Part shown: piece after piece, positions 1-10,329 of the stretch
Position numbering within the stretch: the first letter of the stretch is position 1
Layout: every line of letters begins with the position of its first letter
From: Brevibacterium oceani
GTDB taxonomy: Bacteria > Actinomycetota > Actinomycetes > Actinomycetales > Brevibacteriaceae
Assembly (NCBI RefSeq): GCF_013623835.1
Contig: NZ_JABKDE010000001.1
Span: 62,001-126,000 of the forward strand
Reading direction: 5' to 3'
DNA length: 64,000 nt
Position numbers and translations under genes: made by a program
Notes under the pieces: generated by a model
Seen by the model: the letters and a program-made list of their open reading frames with translations, nothing else
Told to the model about the DNA's origin: nothing
Database searches by the model: none

Positions 1-3
1 GTC

Positions 4-1836
4 TCAGGCAAGCCCGAGGCGCTGGCGGAGGTTGTCGACCTCGGCGCGGAGTTCGGTCGGAACCGAATCGCCGAGCTCGGCGTACCAGTCTTCGATGAGA
101 CCGAGCTCTGTCTCCCACTCCTCAGGCTTGATGGCCAGTGCCTTGCGCAGCTGCTCATCGGTGAAGTCGAGGCCCTGGGTGTCCAGGCCGCCATCGACCG
201 GGGTGAGGCCCAGCGGGGACTCCTGAGCATCGGCGGTGCCGATGACGCGCTCGAAGACCCACTTGAGAACGCGCGAGTTCTCGGAGAATCCGGGCCACAG
301 GAACGAGTTGTCATCGTCGCGACGGAACCAGTTGACGTAGAAGATCTTCGGCAGCTGGGCGCCCTCGGTGTTGCCGATGTCGAGCCAGTGCTGCAGGTAG
401 TCACCGACGTTGTAGCCGATGAACGGGCGCATCGCCATGGGGTCGCGGCGGACGACGCCGACGGCTCCGGTCGCGGCGGCGGTGGTCTCGGAGGACAGGA
501 CCGAGCCCATGAACACGCCGTGCGTCCAGTCCTTGGTCTCGGTGACCAGCGGCATCGTCGTCTTGCGGCGACCGCCGAAGAGGATGGCCGAGATCGGCAC
601 ACCGTTCGGGTTCGTCCACTCGGGTGCCAGGGTCGGCACGTTCGCGATCGGGGTGCAGAAGCGCGAGTTCGGGTGAGCGGCCGGGGTGTCGGAGTCGGGG
701 GTCCAGTCGTTGCCCCTCCAGTCGGTGAGGTGGGCCGGAGCCTCGTCGGTCTTGCCTTCCCACCACACGTCACCGTCGTCGGTCAGGGCGACGTTGGTGA
801 AGATGTTGCCGCCTTCTTCGATGGCGCGCATCGCGGTCGGGTTCGTGGTGTAGCCGGTGCCGGGGGCGACGCCGAAGAGACCGAACTCAGGGTTGACGGC
901 GTAAAGCTGGCCGTCCTCACCGAAGCGCATCCAGGCGATGTCGTCACCGAGGGTCTCGGCCTTCCAGCCGGGAATGGTCGGCTCGATCATCGCGAGGTTG
1001 GTCTTGCCGCAGGCCGACGGGAACGCGGCGGCCACGTACTTGACGACGCCTTCGGGGTTCGTCAGCTTGAGGATGAGCATGTGCTCGGCCAGCCAGCCCT
1101 CGTCACGGGCGATCGCCGAGGCGATGCGCAGCGCGTAGCACTTCTTGCCCAGCAGGGCGTTGCCGCCGTAGCCGGAGCCGTAGGACCAGATCGAGCGCTC
1201 TTCCGGGAAGTGCGTGATGTACTTCGTGGTGTTGCAGGGCCAGGCGACATCGTCCTGACCGGGCTCGAGCGGGGCGCCGACCGAGTGCACGCACTCGACG
1301 AAGTTCGCGTTCTGGGCGTCGATGGCGTCGAGGGCGTACTTGCCCGAACGCGCCATGACGAGCATCGAGAGGACGACGTAGGCCGAATCGGTGACCTCGA
1401 TGCCGAACATCGGCTGGTCCGCCTCGGCGTGGCCCATGACGAAGGGGATGACGTACATGGAGCGTCCGCGCATCGAGCCCTCGAAGAGACCATTCAGCGT
1501 CTCCTTCATCTCCGCAGGAGCGACCCAGTTGTTCAGCGGGCCGGCGTCCTTCTCCTCTTCGGAGCAGATGTAGGTGCGACCCTCGACGCGGGCGACGTCC
1601 TCGGGATCAGAGGCCGCATAGTAGGAGTCCTTGGTGCCGTTGAGGCGCACGATGGTGCCGGCCTCGACGAGCTGCGCAGCGATCTGATTCTTCTGCTCAT
1701 CCGAACCGTCGATCCAGACGATCTCGTCCGGCGTGGTCAGGGAGGCGATCCGGCCGACGAACGAGAGCACCGACTGATTCTCGGTCGGTGCGTTCTTCAG
1801 CTGGTCAGCGACGACATCATGGTCGAGGACAGTCAT
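4..1836 (-). CDS. pckG: Phosphoenolpyruvate carboxykinase (GTP)
   Basis: Converts oxaloacetate and GTP to phosphoenolpyruvate, CO2 and GDP, the committing cytosolic step of gluconeogenesis. The 610-residue product has the normal length for the GTP-type family. It shows the P-loop with the reactive cysteine, FPSACGKTN at residues 272-280, then the metal-binding GDDIAWM motif and [13 protein letters not shown]. The ATG at 1836 was chosen over an in-frame extension to 1980 because AGGAG lies 7 nt upstream and the extension is low-complexity and unlike the family. The gene appears monocistronic and is read away from tRNA-Arg. A perfect inverted repeat at 1990-2015 in its upstream region is a possible operator. 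Confidence 0.97.
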   Translation of the reverse strand: MTVLDHDVVADQLKNAPTENQSVLSFVGRIASLTTPDEIVWIDGSDEQKNQIAAQLVEAGTIVRLNGTKDSYYAASDPEDVARVEGRTYICSEEEKDAGPLNNWVAPAEMKETLNGLFEGSMRGRSMYVIPFVMGHAEADQPMFGIEVTDSAYVVLSMLVMARSGKYALDAIDAQNANFVECVHSVGAPLEPGQDDVAWPCNTTKYITHFPEERSIWSYGSGYGGNALLGKKCYALRIASAIARDEGWLAEHMLILKLTNPEGVVKYVAAAFPSACGKTNLAMIEPTIPGWKAETLGDDIAWMRFGEDGQLYAVNPEFGLFGVAPGTGYTTNPTAMRAIEEGGNIFTNVALTDDGDVWWEGKTDEAPAHLTDWRGNDWTPDSDTPAAHPNSRFCTPIANVPTLAPEWTNPNGVPISAILFGGRRKTTMPLVTETKDWTHGVFMGSVLSSETTAAATGAVGVVRRDPMAMRPFIGYNVGDYLQHWLDIGNTEGAQLPKIFYVNWFRRDDDNSFLWPGFSENSRVLKWVFERVIGTADAQESPLGLTPVDGGLDTQGLDFTDEQLRKALAIKPEEWETELGLIEDWYAELGDSVPTELRAEVDNLRQRLGLA

Positions 1837-1989
1837 GAGTGGTCTCCTGTGGGTCGTGTGCGAGGGTTTGGACTCGGGCGGCTGGTCGATCCGTCGAGCG
1901 GTTGGTACACATCCACCGTAGGATGGGGAGCAAAGAGAAAATCGCCCGTTTCGGTCACGCGAAGATGTGCATTGGATCACAAGCAGGGC

Positions 1990-2015
1990 ATCAATGACGC
2001 GGAAGCGTCATTGAT
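1990..2015. promoter_or_regulatory. Perfect inverted repeat upstream of pckG
   Basis: Arms ATCAATGACGC (1990-2000) and GCGTCATTGAT (2005-2015) are perfect complements around a GGAA loop. The repeat lies 154 bp upstream of the pckG start in a 409-bp gap (1837-2245) that otherwise holds the tRNA-Arg promoter and one CGCCGAGGCG copy at 2126. The flanking sequence is AT-richer than its surroundings. It could be an operator for a dimeric carbon-source regulator or a transcript hairpin. No U-tract follows on either strand, which argues against a classical terminator. Confidence 0.5.
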
Positions 2016-2181
2016 ATGACGTATTGTTTCAACAGAATGATGGTTTGTTTCAGTGCCGGATTTGCGCTTGAGTCCGCGGTTTCACCCCCTCTTCGCCGAG
2101 GCTGTCGCGCTGGTCATCCCCAGTTCGCCGAGGCGGCTCTGCGGTTCCGTGCGAATGTGGCGAAGCGCACGCGGGAACGAT

Positions 2182-2211
2182 TTGAGCTTGAGCGAAGCGG
2201 GTGTGTATAGT
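2182..2211 (+). promoter_or_regulatory. Predicted promoter of tRNA-Arg
   Basis: TTGAGC (2182-2187) and TATAGT (2206-2211) are separated by 18 bp, a good sigma-70-type arrangement. The -10 ends 34 bp before the first base of the tRNA, which allows a short 5' leader. Inferred from sequence only. Confidence 0.55.
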
Positions 2212-2245
2212 TGTTCGAGTTGCAGGGCGGAAGTCCGGTCAACAT

Positions 2246-2318
2246 GCGCCACTAGCTCAACGGATAGAGCATCTGACTACGGATCAGAAGGTTGGGGGTT
2301 CGAATCCCTCGTGGCGCA
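2246..2318 (+). tRNA. tRNA-Arg (anticodon ACG)
   Basis: A 73-nt cloverleaf. The acceptor strand GCGCCAC pairs with GTGGCGC, the D arm is GCTC...GAGC, the anticodon stem TCTGA/TCAGA holds loop CTACGGA with anticodon ACG, and the T arm contains GGTTCGAATCC. The discriminator is A. CCA is not encoded (ACCG follows), so it must be added post-transcriptionally. A terminator follows within 10 bp. Confidence 0.97.
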
Positions 2319-2325
2319 CCGAAGG

Positions 2326-2364
2326 AAAGTCCCTCACCAGGCATGATATCTGGTGAGGGACTTT
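2326..2364 (+). terminator. Rho-independent terminator after tRNA-Arg
   Basis: Arms AAAGTCCCTCACCAG (2326-2340) and CTGGTGAGGGACTTT (2350-2364) form a 15-bp perfect stem around a 9-nt loop and run into TTTTT. This is a textbook intrinsic terminator 8 nt after the tRNA. Confidence 0.9.
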
Positions 2365-2515
2365 TTCGTGTATCGGGAGCCGACTTCCGTCGGTTGGCGG
2401 GATTGCGTCCCCAGCGCGGGGATAGTCCGCGACTGTATCCCAGAAGTGCACACGTAGTGATGAAAATCAGTACGCTCACACTTCTGATGCACAGTCACCG
2501 TCCGTTCGGGGCTTT

Positions 2516-3268
2516 GTGCGGCTGACTATTGATCCGAAGGTTGGGGTTCTGTTGAGTTCTGTGATGCGAAAGGCCCGTCGTCACCGCGACGAGCTCGGCG
2601 ACGTCGTTGTCGTCTTCGCGGACCGGCCCGGCCCGGGAACCGTGATCGGCTTTGTCCTCAGTTGGGTGGTCTGCACAGGCCTGACCTTCATCAACCCGGG
2701 AGAGACGCTGGTCTTGGCGATCGCACCCGGCATCATCTTCGCCCTGATCGTCGGACTCATACTGCTCTATCTATCCGGCGAGCGACTCATCGTCTGTGCG
2801 CGCGGGCTCATCGTCGGATCCGTGGCTCCCGGATTGCGTCCTTACGCCATTCCCTATCAGCAGATCACGCCCGGCAGCATTGCCGGAGTCGCCGGCGCGA
2901 ACAGGTACCTCAAAGAAGTCGGGCTGCAGGGGCAGATGTCGCAGTCGACACTGAGGGCGTCGTGGTGGACGAGGAATGGCGTCCACTTCGTTGCCTGTTC
3001 GGCCGAGGATGCCCGGCGTGGACGCAGGCGTTTCACGCTTGCGCTCGACCCGATTCCGCGGTCGATCGACGGTCGTTGGATCTGGTTCGCCGGGACCGGG
3101 CGGCAGCCCGCGAAGTCGGCGATCGATGCCATCGCCTGGACCGCCTCGGCGGCGGGATTCTCACAGCTCGCCGAGGCGGCCACTGCACGTGGCGTCGTCG
3201 AGCTGAGCGGCAACCCCGAGGATGCGGCCCGCCAGCTCCCCGGCCATCCTCCGGTCCGCGACCGCTGA
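2516..3268 (+). CDS. Predicted two-helix membrane protein, function unknown
   Basis: A 250-residue protein with a basic N-terminal stretch, two adjacent hydrophobic segments (about residues 42-59 and 64-86) and a soluble C-terminal part of about 160 residues. I recognise no catalytic motif. The topology suggests a small membrane hairpin with both ends cytoplasmic. The start is uncertain: the GTG at 2516 opens the frame, but the ATG at 2564 just before the RKARRHRDE segment is equally plausible, and neither has a clear ribosome binding site. Coding support comes from strong third-position G/C and the long open frame. It stands alone between tRNA-Arg and a convergent transporter gene. Confidence 0.7.
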   Translation: MRLTIDPKVGVLLSSVMRKARRHRDELGDVVVVFADRPGPGTVIGFVLSWVVCTGLTFINPGETLVLAIAPGIIFALIVGLILLYLSGERLIVCARGLIVGSVAPGLRPYAIPYQQITPGSIAGVAGANRYLKEVGLQGQMSQSTLRASWWTRNGVHFVACSAEDARRGRRRFTLALDPIPRSIDGRWIWFAGTGRQPAKSAIDAIAWTASAAGFSQLAEAATARGVVELSGNPEDAARQLPGHPPVRDR

Positions 3269-3356
3269 GCGCGGTAACCGGAACAATGACCGACGTCAGC
3301 GAACATCGGGCCGTCTCGGCTACCAGAGCGGCCGGGTGGCCGCCTCGGCGAGGGGA

Positions 3357-4835
3357 TCAGCCCCACATGCCTAGCAGGGACATCCACCCGCCGCCGATGA
3401 GGCACCAGATGAGGATGTTGACGACGGAGGCGAGGAAGCCGACCTTGAACCACTCGGCTGTCGTGACGTAGCCGGACCCATAGATCACGCCCGCGGGTCC
3501 CGAGGCGTAGTGCGAGAGCCCGCCGATGAGGTTGCCGATGAAGCCCAGAGCCAGCGCCGCGAACAGCGGGGGAGCGCCGGTGGCGATCGCAGCGCCGAGG
3601 AACACGGAGTACATCGCGACGATCTGCGCGGTGTTCGACGCGAAGAGGTAGTGGACGTAGAAGTACACGAGGCTGAGCACGGCGAACGCTGCCATCCACG
3701 GCATCCCGCCGACGAGTCCGGCGACCTCGTCGCCGATCCACCCGATCACCCCGAGGGTGTTGAGGTGGGTGGCCATGCCCACGAGCACGGAGAAGAAGAT
3801 CAGCGTCGACCAGGCACCCCCGTTGGCGGCCATGTCCTTCCAGGTCAGCACCTTGGTGATGAGGAGGATCGCAACGCCGACGAAGGCCGCCGAGGTGGCA
3901 TCCACACCGATCATGTCGCCGAACACCCACAGGAGGAGCAGGAGGACGAACGTCGCGAGCATGGTCCACTCGCCGCGGCTCATGGTGCCGAGTTCCTTGA
4001 GCTCGTCACGCGCGTGGGCAGGAGCCTCGGGAGTCTTCGTCAGACCCGGTCGGTAGATCTTGGCCATGAACCAGGGCATGACGATGAGCGCGACGAGTCC
4101 GGGCACGATCGCGGCCAGAGCCCAGGCGCCCCACGAGATGTCGACTCCGGCGTCGGCGGCGAAGCCGACGGCCAGGGGGTTGCCGGCCATGGCCGTGACG
4201 AACATGGCCGAGGTGATGGTGTTGACCTGCACCGAGGTCAGAGAGAGATAGGCGCCCAACTTCTTCCGCGACTCATCGGTGGATGGGTGGGAGTCATTGA
4301 CCGACGCCAGCGACCGGACGATCGGATAGACGACGCCTCCCGCGCGTGCCGTGTTCGACGGTGTGGCCGGGGAGAGCACGAGGTCGGTCAGTGCCATGCC
4401 GTAGGACAGCCCGAGCGAGGAACGGCCCAGCCACGAGACGAACAGCAGCGCAATTCGACGCCCCAGACCGGTGAGCAGGAATCCGTCGGCGATGAAGAAC
4501 GCGGCCACGATCAGCCAGATCGTCGAGTTCCCGAACCCCTGCAGGGCCTCGGTCTTCGCGTCCATCGTGCCTGTGACCATGGCGGCGGCCAGCCCGATCT
4601 GCGCCACCGAGGCCGTCGGCAACGGCTGCAGGATCAGACCAAGAATGGTTCCGGCGAAGATTCCGGCCATGTGCATCCCGCGTGGGTCGATGCCTTCCGG
4701 GGCCGGGATGAAGTAGATGATCAGTGTGAGGGCGAGGACCGCTGCGATCTTCCCCGCCATCGATAGGCGGGCATGGGCGCGGGACTGGCTCGCCGCGGCT
4801 TTTTCCAGCGTTCTGGTGCTGGACTGACTGGGCAT
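3357..4835 (-). CDS. DASS-family anion:sodium symporter
   Basis: Integral membrane carrier of the divalent anion:Na+ symporter family (SLC13/INDY/CitT group), which takes up dicarboxylates, citrate or sulfate. The 492-residue product has about 12 hydrophobic segments. It carries the two diagnostic S-N-T motifs, SPATPSNTA in the first half and FASNTAQ in the second, which contact sodium and the substrate carboxylate in the family. The ATG at 4835 is preceded by AAGGAAG and is preferred to an extension reaching 4982, which adds only a low-complexity, non-hydrophobic leader. Substrate cannot be assigned from sequence; a C4-dicarboxylate or citrate is likely. It is read divergently from the hydrolase at 5117. 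Confidence 0.9.
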   Translation of the reverse strand: MPSQSSTRTLEKAAASQSRAHARLSMAGKIAAVLALTLIIYFIPAPEGIDPRGMHMAGIFAGTILGLILQPLPTASVAQIGLAAAMVTGTMDAKTEALQGFGNSTIWLIVAAFFIADGFLLTGLGRRIALLFVSWLGRSSLGLSYGMALTDLVLSPATPSNTARAGGVVYPIVRSLASVNDSHPSTDESRKKLGAYLSLTSVQVNTITSAMFVTAMAGNPLAVGFAADAGVDISWGAWALAAIVPGLVALIVMPWFMAKIYRPGLTKTPEAPAHARDELKELGTMSRGEWTMLATFVLLLLLWVFGDMIGVDATSAAFVGVAILLITKVLTWKDMAANGGAWSTLIFFSVLVGMATHLNTLGVIGWIGDEVAGLVGGMPWMAAFAVLSLVYFYVHYLFASNTAQIVAMYSVFLGAAIATGAPPLFAALALGFIGNLIGGLSHYASGPAGVIYGSGYVTTAEWFKVGFLASVVNILIWCLIGGGWMSLLGMWG

Positions 4836-4901
4836 GGGGCTTCCTTGATTCTCATTCGGGACGCGCCTGATGCCTTCTGCGTTCGCGTTGTGCCGGCGGC
4901 T

Positions 4902-5017
4902 GTCGCTGTCGGCGGCGACAGCGACGGCGTTCGGCGGGATCGGGGCGGGCGAAGAGCCCGGTTCTGCGTGATCCGGTATCACAATAGACCCATGTGAGGC
5001 TGTTGAGGGTACCCTCA
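4902..5017. promoter_or_regulatory. Divergent intergenic region with two palindromes
   Basis: The gap between the symporter and the hydrolase holds a perfect 10-bp inverted repeat, GTCGCTGTCG/CGACAGCGAC (4902-4925, loop GCGG), and a perfect 14-bp palindrome TGAGGGTACCCTCA (5004-5017). The second is the better operator candidate because it sits in the AT-richer part and is a compact two-fold site. Binding is inferred. Confidence 0.4.
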
Positions 5018-5116
5018 GCCGGAGTGATATCTCACGTAGATTCCTCAGCCGCCGAGTGGTAGCGGACTGGTGATCGCGCGAGGGAACGGTATCCGCTTCG
5101 GCGATACCATGGTGGA

Positions 5117-5920
5117 GTGGCCACGATCATCTGCGACGACGGCGTCCGACTCGACCACACCCGGACCGGGGAACCAACTGGTCGCCCGGTCGTGCTGCTC
5201 GCCGGGTTCAGAGCCCCGGCCACGAGCTGGCTGTATCAGGTCGATGCCCTGGAGCGTTCCGGGTACTCCGTCGTGGCCGTCGACCTGCGCGGTCATGGTC
5301 GTGCAGACCGACCGCCATCGGGTGTGACCATGGAGCGCCGGGGCCGCGATCTCGACGAGGTGCTCGAGGCTCTCGATCTCCGTGACGCGCTGCTCGTCGG
5401 CGGATCGATGGGCGGAAACACGATCTGGTCCCACATCGCCCTGAGCGGCACGGAGCGGATCGCCGGAATCGTCATCGTTGATCAGACCCCGGCCATGCTC
5501 AACACGGACGACTGGCCGCACGGCTTCTACGACTACGATGCGACGAACATCGACAACAACTTCGCCGAGGGCATTCCGAACACAGGTCGCGGCACGCCGG
5601 TGTGGCGGCGCGGCCGGAGGGTCCTGCGGCTGGTGAAGGCGATGAAGGGCGTGGACAGGGACATCAGCGACGGCGAACTCGCCCTGCTCGGTGACCATGC
5701 GAAGGCCGACTGGAGGCCGGTCATCGAAGGCTGCGCGGTTCCCGTCCTGTTCGTCGCCGGAGCCGAGAGCGAGTACTGGCCGCCGACCCATGCATCGGCA
5801 TCGGCGGGCCTGGCGCCGATCGGCTCGTCCGTCGTTCTGCCCAAGGCCGGGCACGCCGCGAACATCGAACAGCCTGGGGCCTTCAACGAGGCTCTGCTCG
5901 AATTCGCGCGCCGACTGTAG
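5117..5920 (+). CDS. Alpha/beta-fold hydrolase
   Basis: A cytosolic serine hydrolase of about 267 residues, typical for the family. The fold elements are in order: an oxyanion-hole region near LLAGFRAP (residues 27-34), strand VVAVDLRGHGRAD (52-64), nucleophile elbow GGSMGG with S97, and catalytic histidine in AGHAANIEQPG near residue 246. An acid residue is expected in the ESEYWPP region. There is no signal peptide. The GTG at 5117 is the only start that keeps the complete first beta strand; its ribosome site is poor. Substrate is unknown; esterase, lactonase or dienelactone-type activity are all possible. Confidence 0.88.
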   Translation: MATIICDDGVRLDHTRTGEPTGRPVVLLAGFRAPATSWLYQVDALERSGYSVVAVDLRGHGRADRPPSGVTMERRGRDLDEVLEALDLRDALLVGGSMGGNTIWSHIALSGTERIAGIVIVDQTPAMLNTDDWPHGFYDYDATNIDNNFAEGIPNTGRGTPVWRRGRRVLRLVKAMKGVDRDISDGELALLGDHAKADWRPVIEGCAVPVLFVAGAESEYWPPTHASASAGLAPIGSSVVLPKAGHAANIEQPGAFNEALLEFARRL

Positions 5921-6003
5921 CTGCTGACGGTTCTCAGAGCTTGACTGCCTGAGTCGCCTCGGCGGTACTCATCGTGCCAACGCTTCTCATCGCGCCGCGT
6001 GGA

Positions 6004-6735
6004 TCACCGTGCGGCCCGCACTGCTTCCCGCTGCTCAGGCGACAGCGGCTTGACTGCTTCGCGGATCGTCACGCCGGAGGCCCGGTGTGCCCGCGGCAGG
6101 ATCCATTCGAAGACCAGATCCGGACGCTTCTTCGCGGTGTCGCGCAGCACCCATCCGATGGCCTTGCGGATGAAGAACTCCTTCTCTTCGAGCATCTCAT
6201 CGGCGAACCGTGCGAAGCGGTCGAAGTCTCCGCACCCCTGCCGCAGCGGACGCAGATGCGCCAGCAGCGCCGAGCGTCGGATCCAGAAGTCCTCATCGAC
6301 CGCCCAACGCTTAAGCACCGAATCGAAGCCGGAGTCCCGTTCGCTCAGCGGCCCGACGAGGTCACCGGCGAGCGGGTCGACGAGCGCCCAGGTCCGGGAT
6401 TCTCGCAGGAATCCTTCGATGAAGTCGGCGTCACCGGCGCCGAGGCGGTCCTGCGTTCGGATGAGCAGCATCGTCGCCGCGGCGCGAAGTTCGTGGACGG
6501 GGACAATCCACAGTTCCCGTGCGAGGTCGATAGCCTCGTCGCGGCCGAGTTCCGCCCCGTGCAGCGCGGCCCGCACGACCGAGCGGGTATCCGGGACGCT
6601 GACTCCGTAGTGATCGATCTCGCTCTTGAGGTAGGCCCTCTCCTTCTCGGCCCGCTCACGGGTGCCGCGGGCGCGCAGCTCCCGCTCGATCACCTCGGCG
6701 AGGGTGGGGATGGTGCCCGCGGAATCGGAGGTCAT
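6004..6735 (-). CDS. AlkD-like HEAT-repeat DNA alkylation repair protein
   Basis: A 243-residue all-helical protein resembling the AlkD/AlkC HEAT-like superfamily, in which helical repeats bind DNA and excise or recognise alkylated bases. The segment WVRRS-like DEDFWIRRSALLAHL and the later EKEFFIRKAIGWVLRDTAKKRP match the family's characteristic repeats, including the Trp and Arg residues near the lesion site. The start is either ATG 6735 (used here) or ATG 6747 four codons earlier; neither has a strong ribosome site. It is convergent with the upstream hydrolase and apparently monocistronic. Confidence 0.82.
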   Translation of the reverse strand: MTSDSAGTIPTLAEVIERELRARGTRERAEKERAYLKSEIDHYGVSVPDTRSVVRAALHGAELGRDEAIDLARELWIVPVHELRAAATMLLIRTQDRLGAGDADFIEGFLRESRTWALVDPLAGDLVGPLSERDSGFDSVLKRWAVDEDFWIRRSALLAHLRPLRQGCGDFDRFARFADEMLEEKEFFIRKAIGWVLRDTAKKRPDLVFEWILPRAHRASGVTIREAVKPLSPEQREAVRAAR

Positions 6736-6859
6736 GGGAAGAATCATCCCATCTGGGCGGCGTGCGGACGATCGCGGAGTGGATTTCGGCGCGCACGCGC
6801 TGGAGCCGGGGCGGCACTCACGCCAGAACACCCGACCGTTTGCGGTGGATGAAAGAAGC

Positions 6860-6910
6860 GGCCGGCAGACGGTCCCGGGATCGCAATGATCCAGGGGTCG
6901 TCTGCCGGCC
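6860..6910 (-). terminator. Hairpin terminator downstream of argG
   Basis: Perfect 12-bp arms GGCCGGCAGACG (6860-6871) and CGTCTGCCGGCC (6899-6910) lie 81 bp past the argG stop, in the gap before the AlkD-like gene. There is no clear U-tract, as is common for actinobacterial terminators. Confidence 0.6.
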
Positions 6911-6990
6911 GTTCTCTGTTCTCAACCGGAGGCCGCGAGTCTCATGCAGCGCGGTAGCTCCGGAAGTCTGTCATCGCCGGGCGCGGAACT

Positions 6991-8427
<1,437 letters not shown>

Positions 8428-8445
8428 TCATCGCCCACTGTCTGT

Positions 8446-8481
8446 CGAATTGTTATGCATAGGATTGTATTTTTATGTCAA
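8446..8481 (-). promoter_or_regulatory. Candidate argG promoter with overlapping ARG box
   Basis: On the minus strand TTGACA (8481-8476) is followed after 18 bp by CATAAC. Overlapping this -10 is TGCATAACAATTCG (8459-8446), which agrees with the ArgR consensus TGAATWWWWATTCA at 11 of 14 positions. Overlap of an ArgR site with the -10 of an arginine gene fits arginine repression. Assignment is by consensus only. Confidence 0.55.
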
Positions 8482-8525
8482 TGGGCGGGTGAGGGGACGG
8501 ATGCGGCCTCGCCGATTGCTATCGT

Positions 8526-9044
8526 GTGTGGGTGACGAATCCTCCCGCACCTCGGTTCACCGTCCGCCCAGAGGCTTCCGGCGACATCGACGCGATCCAC
8601 GCGCTGACGGCGGCTGCTTTCGGCCAGGTTGACGAGGCAGAACTCGTCGACGCCCTCCGCGCGTCCGGCAATGGGATCGAAGGTCTGTCGTTCGTTAGCA
8701 TCCTCGACGGTGAGGTCATCGCCCACGCCATGCTCTCTCGGTGCTTCGTCGGTGAGGTTCCCGGGGTCTGCCTTGCGCCCTGTTCCGTGTGGCCCGAGCA
8801 CCAGCGCACCGGCGCCGGCACTGCGGTGATCGAAGCGCTCCTCGCCGAGGCGGCCCAGCGCGGTGAACCATTCGTCGTGGTCCTCGGTCACGCCGAGTAC
8901 TATCCGCGCTTCGGTTTCACCCCGGCCTCAGGCTTCGGCATCACGCTGCACGTCGACGTCCCTGATGAGGCGCTCATGGCGATGCCGCTGGCCGGCGACG
9001 TGCCAGCCGGATCTCTGTCCTTCGCCCCCGAATTCGGAGTCTGA
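8526..9044 (+). CDS. GNAT-family N-acetyltransferase, YhbS-like
   Basis: A 172-residue acyl-CoA-dependent N-acyltransferase. The N-terminal alpha-beta core begins FTVRPEASGDIDAIHALTAAAF. The acetyl-CoA binding motif A is VWPEHQRTGAGTAVIEALL (about residues 89-107), and the GHAEYYPRFGF segment is typical of YhbS-like members. The substrate is unknown. The start is GTG 8526 or GTG 8532; no clear ribosome site is present, so a leaderless transcript is possible. It is divergent from argG. Confidence 0.85.
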   Translation: MWVTNPPAPRFTVRPEASGDIDAIHALTAAAFGQVDEAELVDALRASGNGIEGLSFVSILDGEVIAHAMLSRCFVGEVPGVCLAPCSVWPEHQRTGAGTAVIEALLAEAAQRGEPFVVVLGHAEYYPRFGFTPASGFGITLHVDVPDEALMAMPLAGDVPAGSLSFAPEFGV

Positions 9045-9078
9045 GGCGAAGCGGGGCGGCTGCCCAGCGCCTTCCGGC

Positions 9079-9170
9079 GAATTGAGGTCGCCATCGGACA
9101 TTTGCGCCTGAATTTAGGTCGCTATCGGATACTTTTCGGCCCCAGAAATGTCCGATGGTGACCTGAGTTC
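9079..9170. repeat. Left repeat module flanking the DUF559-like gene
   Basis: Holds three copies of a roughly 19-bp element, AGGTCRCCATCGGACATTT: direct copies at 9085 and 9116 (31 bp apart) and an inverted copy at 9146-9164. The outer direct and inverted copies form a 25-bp imperfect inverted repeat (9079-9103 against 9146-9170, about 22 matches). The module ends 2 bp before the stop codon of the nuclease gene. The same architecture recurs at 10330-10420. Confidence 0.85.
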
Positions 9171-9171
9171 T

Positions 9172-10110
9172 TCACTGCAGTCCGAGGTACTGGCGGATAT
9201 CGCGTTCGAGTTGACGGCGATTGGTCGATTTCGTCACTCGAATAACGGTCCAGCCGGCTATCTTCAGCGCATTGACTCGATCAATATCGGCTGCCCACTG
9301 GTATTCGGAGGTTCGGTGATGGTCTCCTTCGTACTCCAGCGCAAGCTTTTCCTTCGGGTACCCGAGGTCAGGATGCAGGGTCTGATTGATCGTCGGGCAG
9401 TACACAGCAGGATGGACGACTGGTTCAGGAAGATTTTGGGCGATAGCCCAGAGTCGGAGGTCGGTCTCCATCGGTGAGTCAACGTCCTCTCTGATGAGGC
9501 CGACCGCAACTTGGAGCTTTGGTCTGGCTCTGAGGCGCCTTGTCCCGGAGATGTGCGCGGTCAGGTTCTCCAGTGAGAATTGGGGCGGGCTCTTCCAATC
9601 GCCGATTGCTGCGTCTCCGATCTTCACCAGAGATTCCACCGAGCACACGGAAGCAAGCTGACTGAAGACCTGCAACGGTCTCAACACGGGCAGACCCAAC
9701 CACGTGACAGTTCTGAGGACTCTCATCCTGTGCAGGGTGACGCCCTTCCTGCGAATGCGCTTGTTGGTGTCCGAAACGGCCACATGGAGATTGTCGCTTC
9801 TGCTGGACGGCGGCAGCGGCCATCCGAACAGTCGTGCCGCAGTTTCTCTGCATGCGACGACGCCCGGGTGCCGGTGGGCCAGAGCTCGGAGCAATTTCGC
9901 CTCACCGAGCCAAACGTCGTCCGCCCATGTGGGAACCGGGAATTGGGTAGGGGTGGAATCGTCAAAGCGAATTCCCCAGGCTGCCGATGGAAAGTTGCGG
10001 CCGGAACGGATGTCGTAGTCGGAGGCACCTCGTGAGCGGGCCTCGGAGACCGAGAGGATTGCTGGATAGTCGGCATAGTTCAGAGGATGCTTCATGCACA
10101 GATCGTTCAC
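9172..10110 (-). CDS. DUF559/Vsr-like endonuclease-domain protein
   Basis: A 312-residue protein of a widespread actinobacterial type. The N-terminal half (ADYPAILSVSEARSRG...) resembles an AbiEi-like helical domain, and the C-terminal third resembles a DUF559/very-short-patch-repair nuclease of the PD-(D/E)xK fold. Candidate active-site residues are the Glu in SPMETDLRLW, D248 in HPDLGYP, and Glu in LALEYEGDHHR, followed by DIDRVNAL and GWTVIRVT. The GTG at 10110 opens the frame; ATG 10095 is an alternative, and neither has a good ribosome site. Codon use is less GC-biased than the neighbours. Homologous repeat modules flank it on both sides. Function is unproven; DNA repair, defence or mobility are all possible. 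Confidence 0.75.
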   Translation of the reverse strand: MNDLCMKHPLNYADYPAILSVSEARSRGASDYDIRSGRNFPSAAWGIRFDDSTPTQFPVPTWADDVWLGEAKLLRALAHRHPGVVACRETAARLFGWPLPPSSRSDNLHVAVSDTNKRIRRKGVTLHRMRVLRTVTWLGLPVLRPLQVFSQLASVCSVESLVKIGDAAIGDWKSPPQFSLENLTAHISGTRRLRARPKLQVAVGLIREDVDSPMETDLRLWAIAQNLPEPVVHPAVYCPTINQTLHPDLGYPKEKLALEYEGDHHRTSEYQWAADIDRVNALKIAGWTVIRVTKSTNRRQLERDIRQYLGLQ

Positions 10111-10329
10111 TTGGACTCACATTGCGGGAAGACCCGCCCTAGGTGGCTGTGCGAAGCAGTCGAGCGTCCACAGGGTGCTCATGTCTGAGTCAAACCATTG
10201 TCCACAACCAGCTGAGGGTGGGTGGAGCGAGACCGTCGGCGTGGCCAGCGCGTTCAGGGGAACTCTCGGGTGTGGCGATGGGAGTCTCATCGAAGTTCTG
10301 CACAGGCGTGAGTGCGAAAGTGGGCGCGA

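Noticed and set aside
388..2019. A 543-codon plus-strand frame opposite pckG
   Set aside because: Same cause: it mirrors pckG and shows no domain or ribosome site. Similar long shadows at 3510-4766, 7264-8535 and 26829-28061 were dropped.
2016..2346. Short open frames crossing tRNA-Arg and its promoter
   Set aside because: They run through a perfect tRNA and terminator, so they are not genes.
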